Shown: positions 1 to 8,242, numbered from the stretch's first letter. The stretch is 52,380 nt of DNA from Christensenellaceae bacterium (GCA_022768945.1 JALEKY010000033.1:1-52380), one strand, 5' to 3'. The notes: a model not told the origin generated them from the letters alone. A program made the numbers and translations.

Positions 1-12
1 CGCCTGTGTAGC

Positions 13-97
13 AAACAGCGGGTGTCCGCTGTTTGTCCGCAACTTTAAAAAGTTTGCGGATACCTACCCGTTCGAGTCCCTTAGTTAATTCACAAAT
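13..97. other. Hairpins and a tRNA T-arm-like motif at the window edge
   Basis: Positions 13-21 and 26-34 form a perfect 9-bp hairpin with a GTGT loop. Positions 36-42 and 54-60 form a second 7-bp stem. They are followed by GTTCGAGTCCCTT, which resembles a tRNA T-loop and is identical to the T-arm end of the tRNA-Leu just downstream but in the opposite orientation. The flanking bases do not pair as a T stem and no acceptor end or CCA follows, so this is not a complete tRNA. It may be a tRNA fragment or the end of a structured RNA beginning outside the window. Confidence 0.3.
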
Positions 98-140
98 AAA
101 AAAGAGTAAACCGAAGCTAAAGTTCGTTTTACTCTTTTTT
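98..140 (-). terminator. Rho-independent terminator of tRNA-Leu
   Basis: Read on the minus strand, a long A/T-rich stem (about 13 bp, plus an inner CGAA/TTCG pairing) closes immediately after the CCA end of tRNA-Leu and finishes in a run of six T. The outer arms are AAAAAAGAGTAAA and its complement. Confidence 0.8.
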
Positions 141-223
141 GGTGCGGATGAAGGGACTCGAACCCCCACGTCGGTGACACCAGCTCCTAAGGCTGGCGCG
201 TCTGCCAGTTCCGCCACATCCGC
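140..223 (-). tRNA. tRNA-Leu (anticodon UAG)
   Basis: The minus strand gives a class II tRNA. The acceptor GCGGATG pairs with CATCCGC, the discriminator is A, and CCA is encoded. The anticodon stem CCAGC/GCTGG encloses the loop CTTAGGA, giving anticodon UAG, which reads CUN leucine codons. A long variable arm (TGTCACCGACGTG region) and a T-arm with GGTTCGAGTCC are present, as expected for tRNA-Leu. The 84-nt length includes CCA. Confidence 0.96.
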
Positions 224-369
224 ATTAGTAACGTCAGAAATTGCAAAAAAGACGAGCGCAATCCGTAGTTACCGCTTAATTATACGAAAAATCGTAAAAA
301 AAGGCAAGCGTTTTAGCCTATCGACGTCGATAAAAGATGTGCGAATGTATTTTGCACATTCGGCGCGGC

Positions 370-399
370 TTGACAAATTGCAAATTTTTATGTTAGAAT
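370..399 (+). promoter_or_regulatory. Sigma-A promoter for the 174-aa membrane protein
   Basis: The -35 box is TTGACA (370-375) and the -10 box is TAGAAT (394-399), 18 bp apart. The predicted start near 406 lies 17 nt before the ATG at 423. Confidence 0.7.
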
Positions 400-422
400 A
401 AATAAAAAAACGGACGAAAACT

Positions 423-947
423 ATGGATTTAGACTACGTGAACGCCGATCCGCGCGACAGGTTGCGGCGCAGATATCTTACGGCAAGGCTGAATTTGCTT
501 ATTTTAATCGCGATTAGTATCGTGAACATAATACTTCTTCTTTGCAAGTCGGATTTTTACCTGCTCTTTTCCGCTTCGATACCTTATTATCTTGTCTTTT
601 ACGGAATGGTTATCACCGGAAATCTGCAAGTAGAGGGCGTTAACGTTGCCGAGCCGCTGCCGAACGGAATTTTAGTCGCCCTGATCGCATTGGCGATTAT
701 AATCCTCGGCGTATATTTTTTATGTTTTTATTTCGGCAAAAAGAAGCCCGTGTGGATGATAGTAGCCCTTGCGGCGTTTATTCTCGACACCGCGGTTACG
801 GTAATCTGCATTCCGTATTCTTCCGGCTCTTATATATTGGAGCTGGTTATGCACGCGTATATTTTGTGTTATCTCGCGTTAGGCGTTTACGGAAGTTTCG
901 CAGATAAGAAATTATCCGAAAAGCAGGATAACGAGCGTAATTCTTAA
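423..947 (+). CDS. Small multi-pass membrane protein, unknown function
   Basis: This 174-residue protein has a basic N-terminus (RDRLRRRY) and about four to five hydrophobic segments near residues 24-44, 47-65, 82-104, 111-130 and 137-158, ending in a charged tail rich in K, E and N. I recognise no family. It is preceded by a good sigma-A promoter but a weak ribosome binding site. It is a single gene, followed by a 13-bp inverted repeat. The charge distribution suggests a cytoplasmic N-terminus. A role in envelope or transport cannot be inferred. Confidence 0.6.
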   Translation: MDLDYVNADPRDRLRRRYLTARLNLLILIAISIVNIILLLCKSDFYLLFSASIPYYLVFYGMVITGNLQVEGVNVAEPLPNGILVALIALAIIILGVYFLCFYFGKKKPVWMIVALAAFILDTAVTVICIPYSSGSYILELVMHAYILCYLALGVYGSFADKKLSEKQDNERNS

Positions 948-1060
948 AGAACGTCGATAGCCGTGATTGTTTATAAAAGTCCGCTTTATCGCGCAAAAAC
1001 GCTTGTTTTTACGCTCTGTAAATACGGGATTTTTAAATTCGAATTAAGATTTTAAAGTAA

Positions 1061-1098
1061 AACGTAAAGCGCAACGAATAATCGCTGCGCTTTACGTT
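1061..1098. terminator. Perfect 13-bp inverted repeat, possible terminator
   Basis: The arms AACGTAAAGCGCA (1061-1073) and the exact complement (1086-1098) form a stable hairpin about 115 nt after the membrane-protein gene. No clear T-run follows, so termination is plausible but unproven. The rest of 948-1278 contains only the control region of the next operon. Confidence 0.45.
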
Positions 1099-1165
1099 GT
1101 GGGAATATATAAAGAAGTAGGGGTAGGCTAAGATTTATTTTATGCCTGAATTTTAGCACGCTAAA

Positions 1166-1234
1166 CTTAAATTGTTCTTAAAATAAAAAAATAATAAAAA
1201 ATTTATTTTCAGTTTGCTTTAAGCGTGCTATAAT
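1166..1234 (+). promoter_or_regulatory. Promoter and OmpR-type direct repeats before the two-component operon
   Basis: CTTAAA occurs at 1166 and again at 1177, an 11-bp period typical of sites bound by OmpR-family dimers. A -10 TATAAT lies at 1229-1234 with a weak -35 (TTTTCA, 1206-1211) 17 bp upstream. TAGCACGCT near 1154 and AGCGTGCTA just before the -10 form an inverted pair around the region. This layout suggests autoregulation by the response regulator it precedes; that is inference. Confidence 0.5.
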
Positions 1235-1278
1235 AGAATATATAAAAAGAATTCTCGTGGAGGAAAGGGGCAAAAGAT

Positions 1279-1956
1279 ATGCAGGTTCTTGTCGTAGAAG
1301 ACGAGCGCAGGCTTGCCGAAGCCATCGCTCAGATTTTAAAAGAAAAGAAGTATCTCGTTGACGTTGTGTACAACGGAAAGGACGGGCTGGATTACGCGCT
1401 CAGCGGTATATACGACGTTGTTATTCTCGACGTAATGTTGCCGTTCAAGAGCGGGTTTGACGTCGTTTCCGAAATGCGTAGCAAAAAGGTAACTACGCCC
1501 GTTTTGATTCTTTCCGCGCGCGACACGATAGACGATAAAATAACCGGCTTAAACAAAGGCGCGGACGATTATATGACAAAACCGTTTGCGCCCGAAGAGC
1601 TTCTCGCAAGGGTAAAGGCTCTTACCAGGCGGCAGGGCGAAGTCGTTATGGACAAGCTCGCTTTTGCGGATATAAACCTTACGTTTTCCGATTATTCGCT
1701 TGGTTCGGGCGAAAAATGCGTTCACCTCGGGTTCAAGGAATTCGAGATAATGAAGATACTTATGTCCAACGCAAAGCGCATTGTGCTGAAAGACGACCTT
1801 ATCTGCAAAGTATGGGGAATGGATTCGGACGCGGAGGACAACAACGTAGAAGCGTATATTTCGTTTTTGCGTAAAAAACTCGCGTTTATCGGTTCCAAAG
1901 TCACTATAGCCACTGTTAGAAAAGTAGGATATATTCTGGAGAGCGGAAATGTTTAA
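1279..1956 (+). CDS. OmpR/PhoB-family response regulator
   Basis: This 225-residue DNA-binding response regulator has an N-terminal receiver domain (about 1-112). The acidic pocket is at E7 and D8, the phospho-acceptor is D51 in VVILDVMLPF, the switch residue is S79, and the conserved lysine is K101 in TKPF. A C-terminal winged helix follows (about 125-223). A good Shine-Dalgarno (GGAGGAAAGG) precedes the ATG. The stop overlaps the start of the histidine kinase by 8 nt, so the two are co-translated partners. The signal sensed and the regulon are unknown. Confidence 0.92.
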   Translation: MQVLVVEDERRLAEAIAQILKEKKYLVDVVYNGKDGLDYALSGIYDVVILDVMLPFKSGFDVVSEMRSKKVTTPVLILSARDTIDDKITGLNKGADDYMTKPFAPEELLARVKALTRRQGEVVMDKLAFADINLTFSDYSLGSGEKCVHLGFKEFEIMKILMSNAKRIVLKDDLICKVWGMDSDAEDNNVEAYISFLRKKLAFIGSKVTIATVRKVGYILESGNV

Positions 1957-3217
1957 AAAAATGCGTCGGCGGTTTGTCATTCTTATAATGATAATCGCCG
2001 GGCTGACCGTTACGGGCATATTCGTAGGCGTGTTCACGGTGAATTCGGTAAGAATAAAATCTTCTTATAACGAAGCGTTGAAAACAATAACGCGCGCGGA
2101 TATCGTTACCGACACTGACGGGGAATTCGCCCTGCCGACCGAGTATAACTTCATAAGCGGCGCGATAAAAATCAAGGCGGTGTATATAGACGATAAACTT
2201 CAGGTGAAAGTTCTCGCCCGTCAGAGCGACGCAACCTACTCCGAAAGCGAAATATACGAGCTTGCGAACGCCGTGATAATGAGCAAAAAAGAGTTGGGCG
2301 AGCTTAGCAAATACGAGGTTCGATTTTTTACCGCGCGCGACGAGTTCAAATGTTATATAATAACCTGTTGCAGTACGGCTTTGGAAAATACGTTCCTGAA
2401 AAGGACTCTCGGCATATCCGTAACCTCGTGCGTTTTGTGTCTTATAGGCATTTTTATAATAAGCGAGTATATGTCGTACAAGTTCATTCAGCCAGCCGAG
2501 CAGGCGTGGGAACAGCAAAGCCGGTTTATAGCCGACGCCTCGCACGAGCTTAAAACTCCGCTTACGGTAATCCTCGCAAATAACAATATAATGCTCAATC
2601 ATACGACCGATCCGGATGAGGAGAAGTGGCTTCTCAGCACAAAGGAGGAAGCCGAAACGATGAAGCGCATGCTCGAAGACATGCTGTATCTCGCTAAGTC
2701 GGACGCCCGCATGCTCAAGCATGAAGAAAAGACGGTGGATTTGTCAGAAGTTTTATTCGCGTGTTCGCTTACTTTCGACTCCGTCGCGTTTGAAAAAGGC
2801 GTGATTATAAATACGGACATCGAGCCGAACGTGGAAATTAAAGCCGACGAAAAGGAAATCCGCACGATAATAACAATTCTGATAGATAACGCCGTGAAGT
2901 TTTCCCATAATGACAAAACGATAGATATTTCACTTAAAACAATGAAAAACAAGGCGATATTTACGATTACGGACTATGGCGAAGTCGTTGCGGAATCCGA
3001 AATCGACAGAATTTTCGACAGATTTTACCAAACGGACAAAGTCAGAACTAAGCAAGGCGGCGGCGCGGGGCTCGGACTTGCGATCGCAAAGTCCGCGGTG
3101 GACAGAATGAAAGGCGAAATCCGCTGCACGAGCAGCGAGGAAAACGGCACGAGTTTTATAGTTTCTCTGCCACTTCCTACGCCGGGTTATTATTCCGCGC
3201 GCAAGGACGGCGAGTAA
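1949..3217 (+). CDS. Membrane sensor histidine kinase
   Basis: This 422-residue kinase has membrane segments near residues 9-31 and 152-172 bracketing an extracytoplasmic sensor of about 115 residues. The dimerisation domain carries the phospho-accepting H199 in SHELKTPLTVI. The ATPase domain has an N box (ILIDNAVKFS) and a G2 box (GGGAGLGLAIAKS). The G1 box reads DYGEV, where the family normally has D-x-G-x-G, so the second glycine is missing. The gene overlaps its response regulator and is expected to phosphorylate D51 of that protein. The ligand cannot be read from the sequence. Confidence 0.9.
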   Translation: MFKKMRRRFVILIMIIAGLTVTGIFVGVFTVNSVRIKSSYNEALKTITRADIVTDTDGEFALPTEYNFISGAIKIKAVYIDDKLQVKVLARQSDATYSESEIYELANAVIMSKKELGELSKYEVRFFTARDEFKCYIITCCSTALENTFLKRTLGISVTSCVLCLIGIFIISEYMSYKFIQPAEQAWEQQSRFIADASHELKTPLTVILANNNIMLNHTTDPDEEKWLLSTKEEAETMKRMLEDMLYLAKSDARMLKHEEKTVDLSEVLFACSLTFDSVAFEKGVIINTDIEPNVEIKADEKEIRTIITILIDNAVKFSHNDKTIDISLKTMKNKAIFTITDYGEVVAESEIDRIFDRFYQTDKVRTKQGGGAGLGLAIAKSAVDRMKGEIRCTSSEENGTSFIVSLPLPTPGYYSARKDGE

Positions 3218-3234
3218 GTTCGTTTTTTCGATCT

Positions 3235-3264
3235 CACCCCACCGTAGGGGCGAGCATCGCTCGT
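3235..3264. repeat. Interspersed palindromic repeat (GAGCAATGCTC family)
   Basis: This is a minus-oriented copy with the core CGAGCATCGCTCG next to a CCGTAGGGGCG arm. It is the same family seen at 20,395, 27,240, 30,905, 34,116 and 41,935. It lies in the space between the kinase and dut genes, which converge. Confidence 0.65.
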
Positions 3265-3331
3265 CCGCTTTTTCTTCAAAACCGCATAAATTCAGTTATT
3301 TTCCGAAAAAAGAAGCCCTGAACTAAAAAAG

Positions 3332-3372
3332 AAAAGTCTTCGGTTTTTAATTACAAATCGAAGACTTTTATA
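3332..3372. terminator. Bidirectional terminator between the kinase gene and dut
   Basis: AAAAGTCTTCG (3332-3342) pairs with CGAAGACTTTT (3359-3369). A-rich and T-rich flanks on both strands make it suitable for both converging transcripts. Confidence 0.7.
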
Positions 3373-3473
3373 TTGTGTTTCCGCACTTTTTTTGGCGTTC
3401 TTACAGTCGCTTTTTCGCGTTTTTTGTCGCTATTTGTCGATTTTTCTGCGTTTTTTCGCTAACGATTAAAACG

Positions 3474-3917
3474 CTATTTTATATTCGTTCCGGTGGAGCC
3501 GAAACCGCCCTCGCCTCTTGCCGTATCCGAAAGCTCTTCTACTTCCGAGAAAACGCATTTTAAAAACGGAGTAACCACAAGTTGGGCGATTCTGTCGCCG
3601 TAGTTAATCTTTTTTTCTTCGCAGGATTGATTGTAAAGAGCAACTATAAGTTCGCCTCTGTAGTCGGAATCTATAACGCCCACTTTGTTAGCCGGGGCGA
3701 GCCCCTGTTTGCAGGCAAGTCCGCTCCGCGCGTATACGAGTCCGGCATAGCCCTCGGGAATTTCAATCGCAAGCCCTGTGTGAACGAAAACCGTTTCAAA
3801 AGGTTTTACCGAAATTTCCTCGTCGGTCAGCGCGTACAAATCCGCGCCCGCGGAGTAATCCGAACCATAAGTCGGAATAATAGCTCTTTCGTTTAATTTT
3901 TTTATATTTATTTTCAT
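3474..3917 (-). CDS. dut: Deoxyuridine 5'-triphosphate nucleotidohydrolase (dUTPase)
   Basis: The enzyme hydrolyses dUTP to dUMP and pyrophosphate, keeping uracil out of DNA and feeding thymidylate synthesis. At 147 residues it is the usual trimeric dUTPase length. All five motifs are visible: SAGADLYA, the P-loop-like YARSGLA, the catalytic-aspartate motif GVIDSDYRGE, GDRIAQLVV, and the C-terminal RGEGGFGSTG that closes over the substrate. A clear ribosome binding site (GAGGAGA) precedes the ATG. It lies 19 nt downstream of a YjjG-like nucleotidase gene in the same direction, which fits a shared nucleotide clean-up role. Confidence 0.95.
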   Translation of the reverse strand: MKINIKKLNERAIIPTYGSDYSAGADLYALTDEEISVKPFETVFVHTGLAIEIPEGYAGLVYARSGLACKQGLAPANKVGVIDSDYRGELIVALYNQSCEEKKINYGDRIAQLVVTPFLKCVFSEVEELSDTARGEGGFGSTGTNIK

Positions 3918-3936
3918 TCAGTTCTCCTCTGTAAAT

Positions 3937-4635
3937 TCAAATAAAGAATTTTTCGACTTCCCGGAAGTCGTTTATCAGATAATCGGCGTTTAAATCGTTA
4001 AGATTTTTAATCTCGGCATACCTATGTTTTCTGTCGATAAGGCAGGTCGCTATGCCGTAAATTTTCGCGGGCATGTCTGCGGTTACCGAGTCTCCGAGAA
4101 GCAGCGCGCTCTCCTTGTCGAACCCTTCGATGTGTTCGGATACGAAATCGAAGTACTCCTTCGTCGGTTTCCGAAAACCTATTTCCTCTGAAATAAACAC
4201 GCCTGCTGCAATTTTATCAATCCCCGTAAGCGATAGTCTGCTTTTCTGAGTGATTGTTCTGCCGTTCGTAACGATATAGATTTTTACTTTCTCGGCAAGT
4301 CGGGTAAGGGTAGGAAAAACGTCGTCGAAAACGTACGCCCCGAGCGCGAGATTTTTCTCGTACTCTTTGCGAAAAGCTATTTCGTCTACTTTAAGACCAC
4401 ACCTTGCGAAATAAATACCGAACCTCGTCCTCGCTATTTCGTCCGAAGAGGAAAGTTCGCCTCTTTCGAAAGCCTTCCACAGCGAATCGTTTATTTCGGA
4501 GTATAGACGTAACGCCTCGTCGTCGTAGGGTAAAGCGAGATTTTCGTAAGCGGCGATAAGCGCGTTTCTCTCGGCTTTGTGAAAATCGAGAATGGTATCG
4601 TCCGCGTCGGCAAGAAGAATTTTATACTTTTTCAT
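3937..4635 (-). CDS. HAD-family hydrolase, YjjG/YfnB-like pyrimidine 5'-nucleotidase
   Basis: This 232-residue HAD hydrolase has the catalytic motif DADDT (nucleophile D10, acid/base D12), motif II VTNG, a motif III lysine in the GFRKP region, and motif IV GDSVTADM. DADDT followed by an aromatic residue and the overall length fit the YjjG/YfnB group, which dephosphorylates non-canonical pyrimidine monophosphates; exact substrate unknown. The frame is open upstream into the divergent sipL gene, but the first plausible start is the ATG at 4635. No Shine-Dalgarno is present, and the promoter predicts a leader of only 2-3 nt. It is followed by dut. Confidence 0.82.
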   Translation of the reverse strand: MKKYKILLADADDTILDFHKAERNALIAAYENLALPYDDEALRLYSEINDSLWKAFERGELSSSDEIARTRFGIYFARCGLKVDEIAFRKEYEKNLALGAYVFDDVFPTLTRLAEKVKIYIVTNGRTITQKSRLSLTGIDKIAAGVFISEEIGFRKPTKEYFDFVSEHIEGFDKESALLLGDSVTADMPAKIYGIATCLIDRKHRYAEIKNLNDLNADYLINDFREVEKFFI

Positions 4636-4644
4636 AACAAGTAG

Positions 4645-4673
4645 ATTATAACAAAATACGCCCTCGAAAGCAA
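4645..4673 (-). promoter_or_regulatory. Promoter giving a leaderless HAD-dut transcript
   Basis: On the minus strand the -35 TTGCTT (4673-4668) and -10 TATAAT (4650-4645) are 17 bp apart. The ATG begins 9 nt after the -10, so the transcript should start about 2-3 nt before it. Confidence 0.7.
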
Positions 4674-4704
4674 ACGTAAATCCGATAGAAAAATCGAAAA
4701 GTTC

Positions 4705-4730
4705 TAAATACTCGCTTTCCGTAATACAAT
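4705..4730 (+). promoter_or_regulatory. Possible sigma-E promoter of sipL
   Basis: ATACAAT (4724-4730) matches the sigma-E -10 core. TAAATA at 4705-4710 is a loose -35. SipL genes belong to the mother-cell sigma-E regulon in studied clostridia, so the assignment is reasonable. The -35 match is weak. Confidence 0.4.
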
Positions 4731-4762
4731 AGTTGTGTAAAATCGTATCGGAGGTAAAAAAT

Positions 4763-6247
4763 ATGCAATGTGTGCCGGAATATGCGGGTGCGGATTTTTT
4801 CGGTAAAGTGGTTTTAACAAAAACGTTCGCCGTCGAGTGTACCGTTCCCGAGGGGGAAACCGTCAAAACTCCGCTCTGTGCGGATTGTTCAATTATGCCC
4901 GAGTCGGAAGAAATAATATCGGGCGGCGTGAACGTATCGGGCAGGGCGGCATTCTATCTCGCGTACGAAGCGCAGGATGGAAAACTCAGAAAGACAGAGT
5001 GCGGAGCCGAGTTCTCCGTTAAGGCGGAAAGCGACGTCCGCATCGAAAAAGTCGCCTTTATCTCGTATTATCCGGGCGAAACGACCGTGTCCGAAATAGA
5101 AAACGGAGAAAGAAAAATTTGTTCCGAAGTAACGCTGCTGATTGAATGCTTAACCGTAACCGACTGTAGAATGCTGTCCGGAGGAGAGGGATTGCTTGTC
5201 AAAAAGGAAAAACTTTCCGTGCAATCGCTTGTCGGAACGGGCGAAACTCACGAAAATGCGGAAGAGGAATTTCGCGTCAACTATCGCGTTGCCGATATAC
5301 TCATGCGCACGGAATGCGCCGTCGTGACGGAAGCTCAATGCGGCTTGAATTCGGTTATTGCGGACGGAAACGTGTTTTTAAGGCTGTTATTGTTGCAAAA
5401 CGGAGAAAAAAACGCTATAATAACGGAAGAAAGAAAAATTCCGTTCAGAGCGGAAGTCGAAATCGACGGAGTAACGCCGGAAATGACCGCTACGGCAGTC
5501 GTATGCGGAGTCCGTTCGAATCTGAAAGCCGTTGTGGACGAAGATAAAAATTATACGGATATAACGGCGAATTTTGACATAATAGTTAAAGCTTGCGCGG
5601 TTAAATCGGAGGAAAAGGAATTCGTTTCGGACGCGTATTCCCCGCTCTGCGAAGTCGAAATCGTAAAGAAAACAGTCGATTCCTGCGTGATAAACGGCAC
5701 TTTCGAAGTATCGGAAAAGGTATTTCTCGGCAGCGGCTTTTCGCCCGAAAACAATGAGGAACTCGTATCCGTCTGCTTCGGAAGAATCGAAAACGCCTCT
5801 ATCGAAGACGGAACGTTCAGCGGAATTCTCTCTGCGTACGCTATTACTCGCGGCGAAAGCGGCTATTACGCCGTTCCCGTAAATTCGGCGTTCTCTTTCC
5901 CTGTTTCTGCGGAAATAAAGGATAAAACGAATTTCCGCCTTGTGAAAGTTTGCGCGGAGAACTTCTCTTTCAGACAGAGGGCGGAAGTCGAGCTCGAAGC
6001 GATTATCTCGTTGCAGTTCGAAAGATATGCTCAAGAGAGCTTTAACGTAATCGCAGGCGTAAACGTCGGAGAGGAAAAGCAAGCCGAAACTTCCGCTATT
6101 TCAGTATACGTCGGGCGTGCCGGCGATACCGCGTGGGACGTTTGCAAACGCCTCGGAGAGAACGAGGATACGCTGAATTCGTTCAACCCGTCGCTTGCAT
6201 ATCCGCTTAAGGGCGGAGAAAGAATAATCGTTTACCGCGGATTATAG
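4763..6247 (+). CDS. sipL: SipL-like spore coat/cortex linker protein (DUF3794 and LysM)
   Basis: This 494-residue protein has two or three DUF3794-like beta-rich segments and a C-terminal LysM domain (about the last 50 residues; AISVYVGRAGDTAWDVCKRL, then NPSLAYPLKGGERIIVY). That is the architecture of SipL, the mother-cell protein that binds SpoIVA and anchors the coat to the developing spore. The ATG at 4763 has an ideal GGAGG 8 nt upstream; an upstream TTG at 4733 lacks one. SpoIVA is encoded at 38,209 in the same window. Divergent from the HAD-dut operon. The family call rests on domain order and length. Confidence 0.8.
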   Translation: MQCVPEYAGADFFGKVVLTKTFAVECTVPEGETVKTPLCADCSIMPESEEIISGGVNVSGRAAFYLAYEAQDGKLRKTECGAEFSVKAESDVRIEKVAFISYYPGETTVSEIENGERKICSEVTLLIECLTVTDCRMLSGGEGLLVKKEKLSVQSLVGTGETHENAEEEFRVNYRVADILMRTECAVVTEAQCGLNSVIADGNVFLRLLLLQNGEKNAIITEERKIPFRAEVEIDGVTPEMTATAVVCGVRSNLKAVVDEDKNYTDITANFDIIVKACAVKSEEKEFVSDAYSPLCEVEIVKKTVDSCVINGTFEVSEKVFLGSGFSPENNEELVSVCFGRIENASIEDGTFSGILSAYAITRGESGYYAVPVNSAFSFPVSAEIKDKTNFRLVKVCAENFSFRQRAEVELEAIISLQFERYAQESFNVIAGVNVGEEKQAETSAISVYVGRAGDTAWDVCKRLGENEDTLNSFNPSLAYPLKGGERIIVYRGL

Positions 6248-6361
6248 CGAAACATAATTTCCGGCATAGCGAAAAAATATAGCCAACTGCGGCGGAAACG
6301 ATTGACGTTATAATCGAAAAGCTGCCTAAATCGCACAAAAACAAATGATTTTACAAGAAAG

Positions 6362-7210
6362 ATGAAAACTGTAAAAGTTAAAGCAAACGGAAAACTCAAT
6401 TTAGGACTTAATATAACGGGGCGAGAGGGCGAGTATCACTCTCTCGATACCGTTATGTGCGCAATAAGCATATTCGACTCCGTTATCGTTTCCACGGTAA
6501 AGAAGCCGTCTCCCGTCACGCTTAAAAGTTCGGGGTACGACTTATCCGACGTGAGCTTGTCGGACAACGTGGTGTACAAAGCCGCGCGCGCGTTTTGCGA
6601 CGAATTCAATCTGCCGGGCGGAAGCGTTTCTTTAAGAAAAATCATTCCGGCAGGAGGGGGGCTCGGAGGCAGTTCGTCGGATATAGTCGCTACGGTAAAG
6701 GCTTTTCAAAAAGCGTACGAAATCGAAGAAGACGTCCTTCCTCTTATAAAAAAGTTGTGTTCGGACGGCGAATTTTTATACGAAAACGGCATTGCCTCGG
6801 TTTCGGGCAGAGGAACGGTGGGGAAGAGATTTTTGCTTAAAGAACCGTTGTTTTTCGTCGTTGCCGTGCCTGAAGAAAAGTGCGTCACCGCGGAGATTTT
6901 CAAAGAATTCGACCGTGGAGATTACCCCCGCAAAGGTTGCGACGAAAAAAACGTGATTTCATCGCTTATAAACGGAGACAAGCCGACGGAAAGAGAGCTT
7001 TTCAATGCCTTGTATCTGCCGGCTAAAACTCTGTACGGAAGCGTTGAAGAAGCATATGAACATATGCGCGAGCTTTCACCCGATTTCTTCGGAATGACCG
7101 GCAGCGGCAGTTGCGTTTACGGCTGCTTTTCCTCTCCGGAGCTATGCAGGTGGGCGGAAGACAAGCTGAGAAGAAACGTAAAAGAAGTTTTCGTGTGCGA
7201 AAGCATTTAA
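6362..7210 (+). CDS. ispE: 4-diphosphocytidyl-2-C-methyl-D-erythritol kinase
   Basis: IspE phosphorylates CDP-methylerythritol in the MEP isoprenoid pathway. The 282-residue protein is of normal length and is a GHMP kinase. It has the N-terminal VKANGKLNLGLNI, the ATP-binding PAGGGLGGSSSD (about residues 97-108), and the C-terminal MTGSGSCVYGCF. The ribosome binding site is modest (AAGAAAG). It stands alone: the upstream gene is sipL and the downstream gene is on the opposite strand. A degenerate copy of the interspersed repeat lies just after the stop (about 7233-7262). Confidence 0.93.
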   Translation: MKTVKVKANGKLNLGLNITGREGEYHSLDTVMCAISIFDSVIVSTVKKPSPVTLKSSGYDLSDVSLSDNVVYKAARAFCDEFNLPGGSVSLRKIIPAGGGLGGSSSDIVATVKAFQKAYEIEEDVLPLIKKLCSDGEFLYENGIASVSGRGTVGKRFLLKEPLFFVVAVPEEKCVTAEIFKEFDRGDYPRKGCDEKNVISSLINGDKPTERELFNALYLPAKTLYGSVEEAYEHMRELSPDFFGMTGSGSCVYGCFSSPELCRWAEDKLRRNVKEVFVCESI

Positions 7211-7232
7211 TGCCTTTTATGCTCCTTCCCCG

Positions 7233-7262
7233 CGCGTCGTTCACCCGTAGAAGCGAGCATTG
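7233..7262. repeat. Degenerate copy of the interspersed palindromic repeat
   Basis: The segment CACCCGTAGAAGCGAGCAT followed by TGTTCGTACGC differs at a few positions from the CCGTAGGGGCGAGCATTGCTCGTCCGC family seen elsewhere in the window. Confidence 0.45.
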
Positions 7263-7374
7263 TTCGTACGCTTGTATGATTAGCCGTGGAGAATTTTATT
7301 TTAATAACGGTTGACGGTTCCCGCCGGTTCGCTTATGCCACGAGGCGCGCCTTTTCTATTGTTCGTTAAAAATA

Positions 7375-7409
7375 AAAACCCCGTATTTCTCACGAAAACG
7401 AGGTTTTTT
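7375..7409 (-). terminator. Terminator of trmO
   Basis: On the minus strand AAAACCTCGT pairs with ACGGGGTTTT (one G-T wobble) and a T-rich tract follows, just after the trmO stop codon. Confidence 0.7.
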
Positions 7410-7411
7410 CT

Positions 7412-8080
7412 TTACTCGAAAGACAATGCGATTATCTTTTCTTCCGAATATATAAACGATAAAGTTTTATTTCTATAGCTCATTTTGTAAACTCTGTCGC
7501 CGTCTTTTTTATACGCGGGGCGAGGGTTTTGCTTTAATATTTCTTCTATTTCGCAAAGCAATCTTTCGTTGTCGATTGTATCTTTCAAAATTTTTTCGGT
7601 AAAAATTACTTCGGTCGCGGCTTTGTCGCCGTCCACCGAGTACCCGCCTGAAGCGCAAGGTACGCAATCGGCATACGGAATGTACGGCTTAACGTCGTAA
7701 ACGGGGGTGCCGCTCACGATGTCCGCCCCCGAAACTACGAGAACGGGAGAATCTTTCCTGTCGTAATCGATTTTTTCAAGCTTCACGCAGGAAAGCCCTA
7801 TGGGGTTAGGTCTGAAAGGCGAGCGTGAAGCAAAGACGCCCACGCGTTCGTTGCCGCCGAGTTTCGGCGGTCTTACCGTAGGCGACCAATCGTCTTTTTC
7901 GGCAAGCGAAAACTTCCATATTATCCACAGATGCGAAAATTCTTCCAATCTGTAAAAGGCTTCCCTTACACGGTATTCGGGCTTAAAAACTATTTCGGAG
8001 AGAATATCGGTAAGTCCGCTCTGCCGCGGAACCCCGAATTTTTCGTTAAAACCGTTAAACACGTTCGCAATGATTTTCAT
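7412..8080 (-). CDS. trmO: tRNA (N6-threonylcarbamoyladenosine37-N6)-methyltransferase TrmO
   Basis: TrmO (TsaA/YaeB) methylates t6A37 of certain ANN-decoding tRNAs using SAM. The 222-residue protein shows family landmarks: an N-terminal GVPRQSGL, the EEFSHLWIIWKF strand, and the SAM-pocket segment VGVFASRSPFRPNPIGLS. The C-terminal part (about 140-222) matches the usual smaller second domain. It is a single gene with its own terminator. There is no Shine-Dalgarno: a -10-like TAAAAT ends 6 nt before the ATG, predicting a leaderless mRNA. Confidence 0.9.
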   Translation of the reverse strand: MKIIANVFNGFNEKFGVPRQSGLTDILSEIVFKPEYRVREAFYRLEEFSHLWIIWKFSLAEKDDWSPTVRPPKLGGNERVGVFASRSPFRPNPIGLSCVKLEKIDYDRKDSPVLVVSGADIVSGTPVYDVKPYIPYADCVPCASGGYSVDGDKAATEVIFTEKILKDTIDNERLLCEIEEILKQNPRPAYKKDGDRVYKMSYRNKTLSFIYSEEKIIALSFE

Positions 8081-8086
8081 AAGCGT

Positions 8087-8115
8087 ATTTTACAACATTA
8101 AGCCGAAAAATGCAA
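8087..8115 (-). promoter_or_regulatory. Promoter of trmO, leaderless arrangement
   Basis: On the minus strand TTGCAT (8115-8110), a 17-bp spacer and TAAAAT (8092-8087) are followed by only 6 nt before the ATG at 8080. Transcription is expected to start at or next to the start codon. Confidence 0.5.
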
Positions 8116-8167
8116 CCGCCTTGAAAATGAAATTTTAGTTTTAGGCAGCTAAACTTACGCGGTCGCA

Positions 8168-8196
8168 TTGACAAAACTTTCTTTGTATGGTAGAAT
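8168..8196 (+). promoter_or_regulatory. Strong sigma-A promoter of fhs
   Basis: A perfect -35 TTGACA (8168-8173), a 17-bp spacer and TAGAAT (8191-8196). The leader to the ATG is about 40 nt and carries an AAGGAA ribosome binding site. Confidence 0.85.
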
Positions 8197-8242
8197 CGAA
8201 CAAAAGCAATAATTTATATGGATTGATTCTTAAGGAAACGAA

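Noticed and set aside
33-401. Open frame of 122 codons over the tRNA-Leu region
   Set aside because: It reads through the tRNA and its terminator on the opposite strand; the GTRTPT-type peptide is a well-known artefact of translating tRNA genes.
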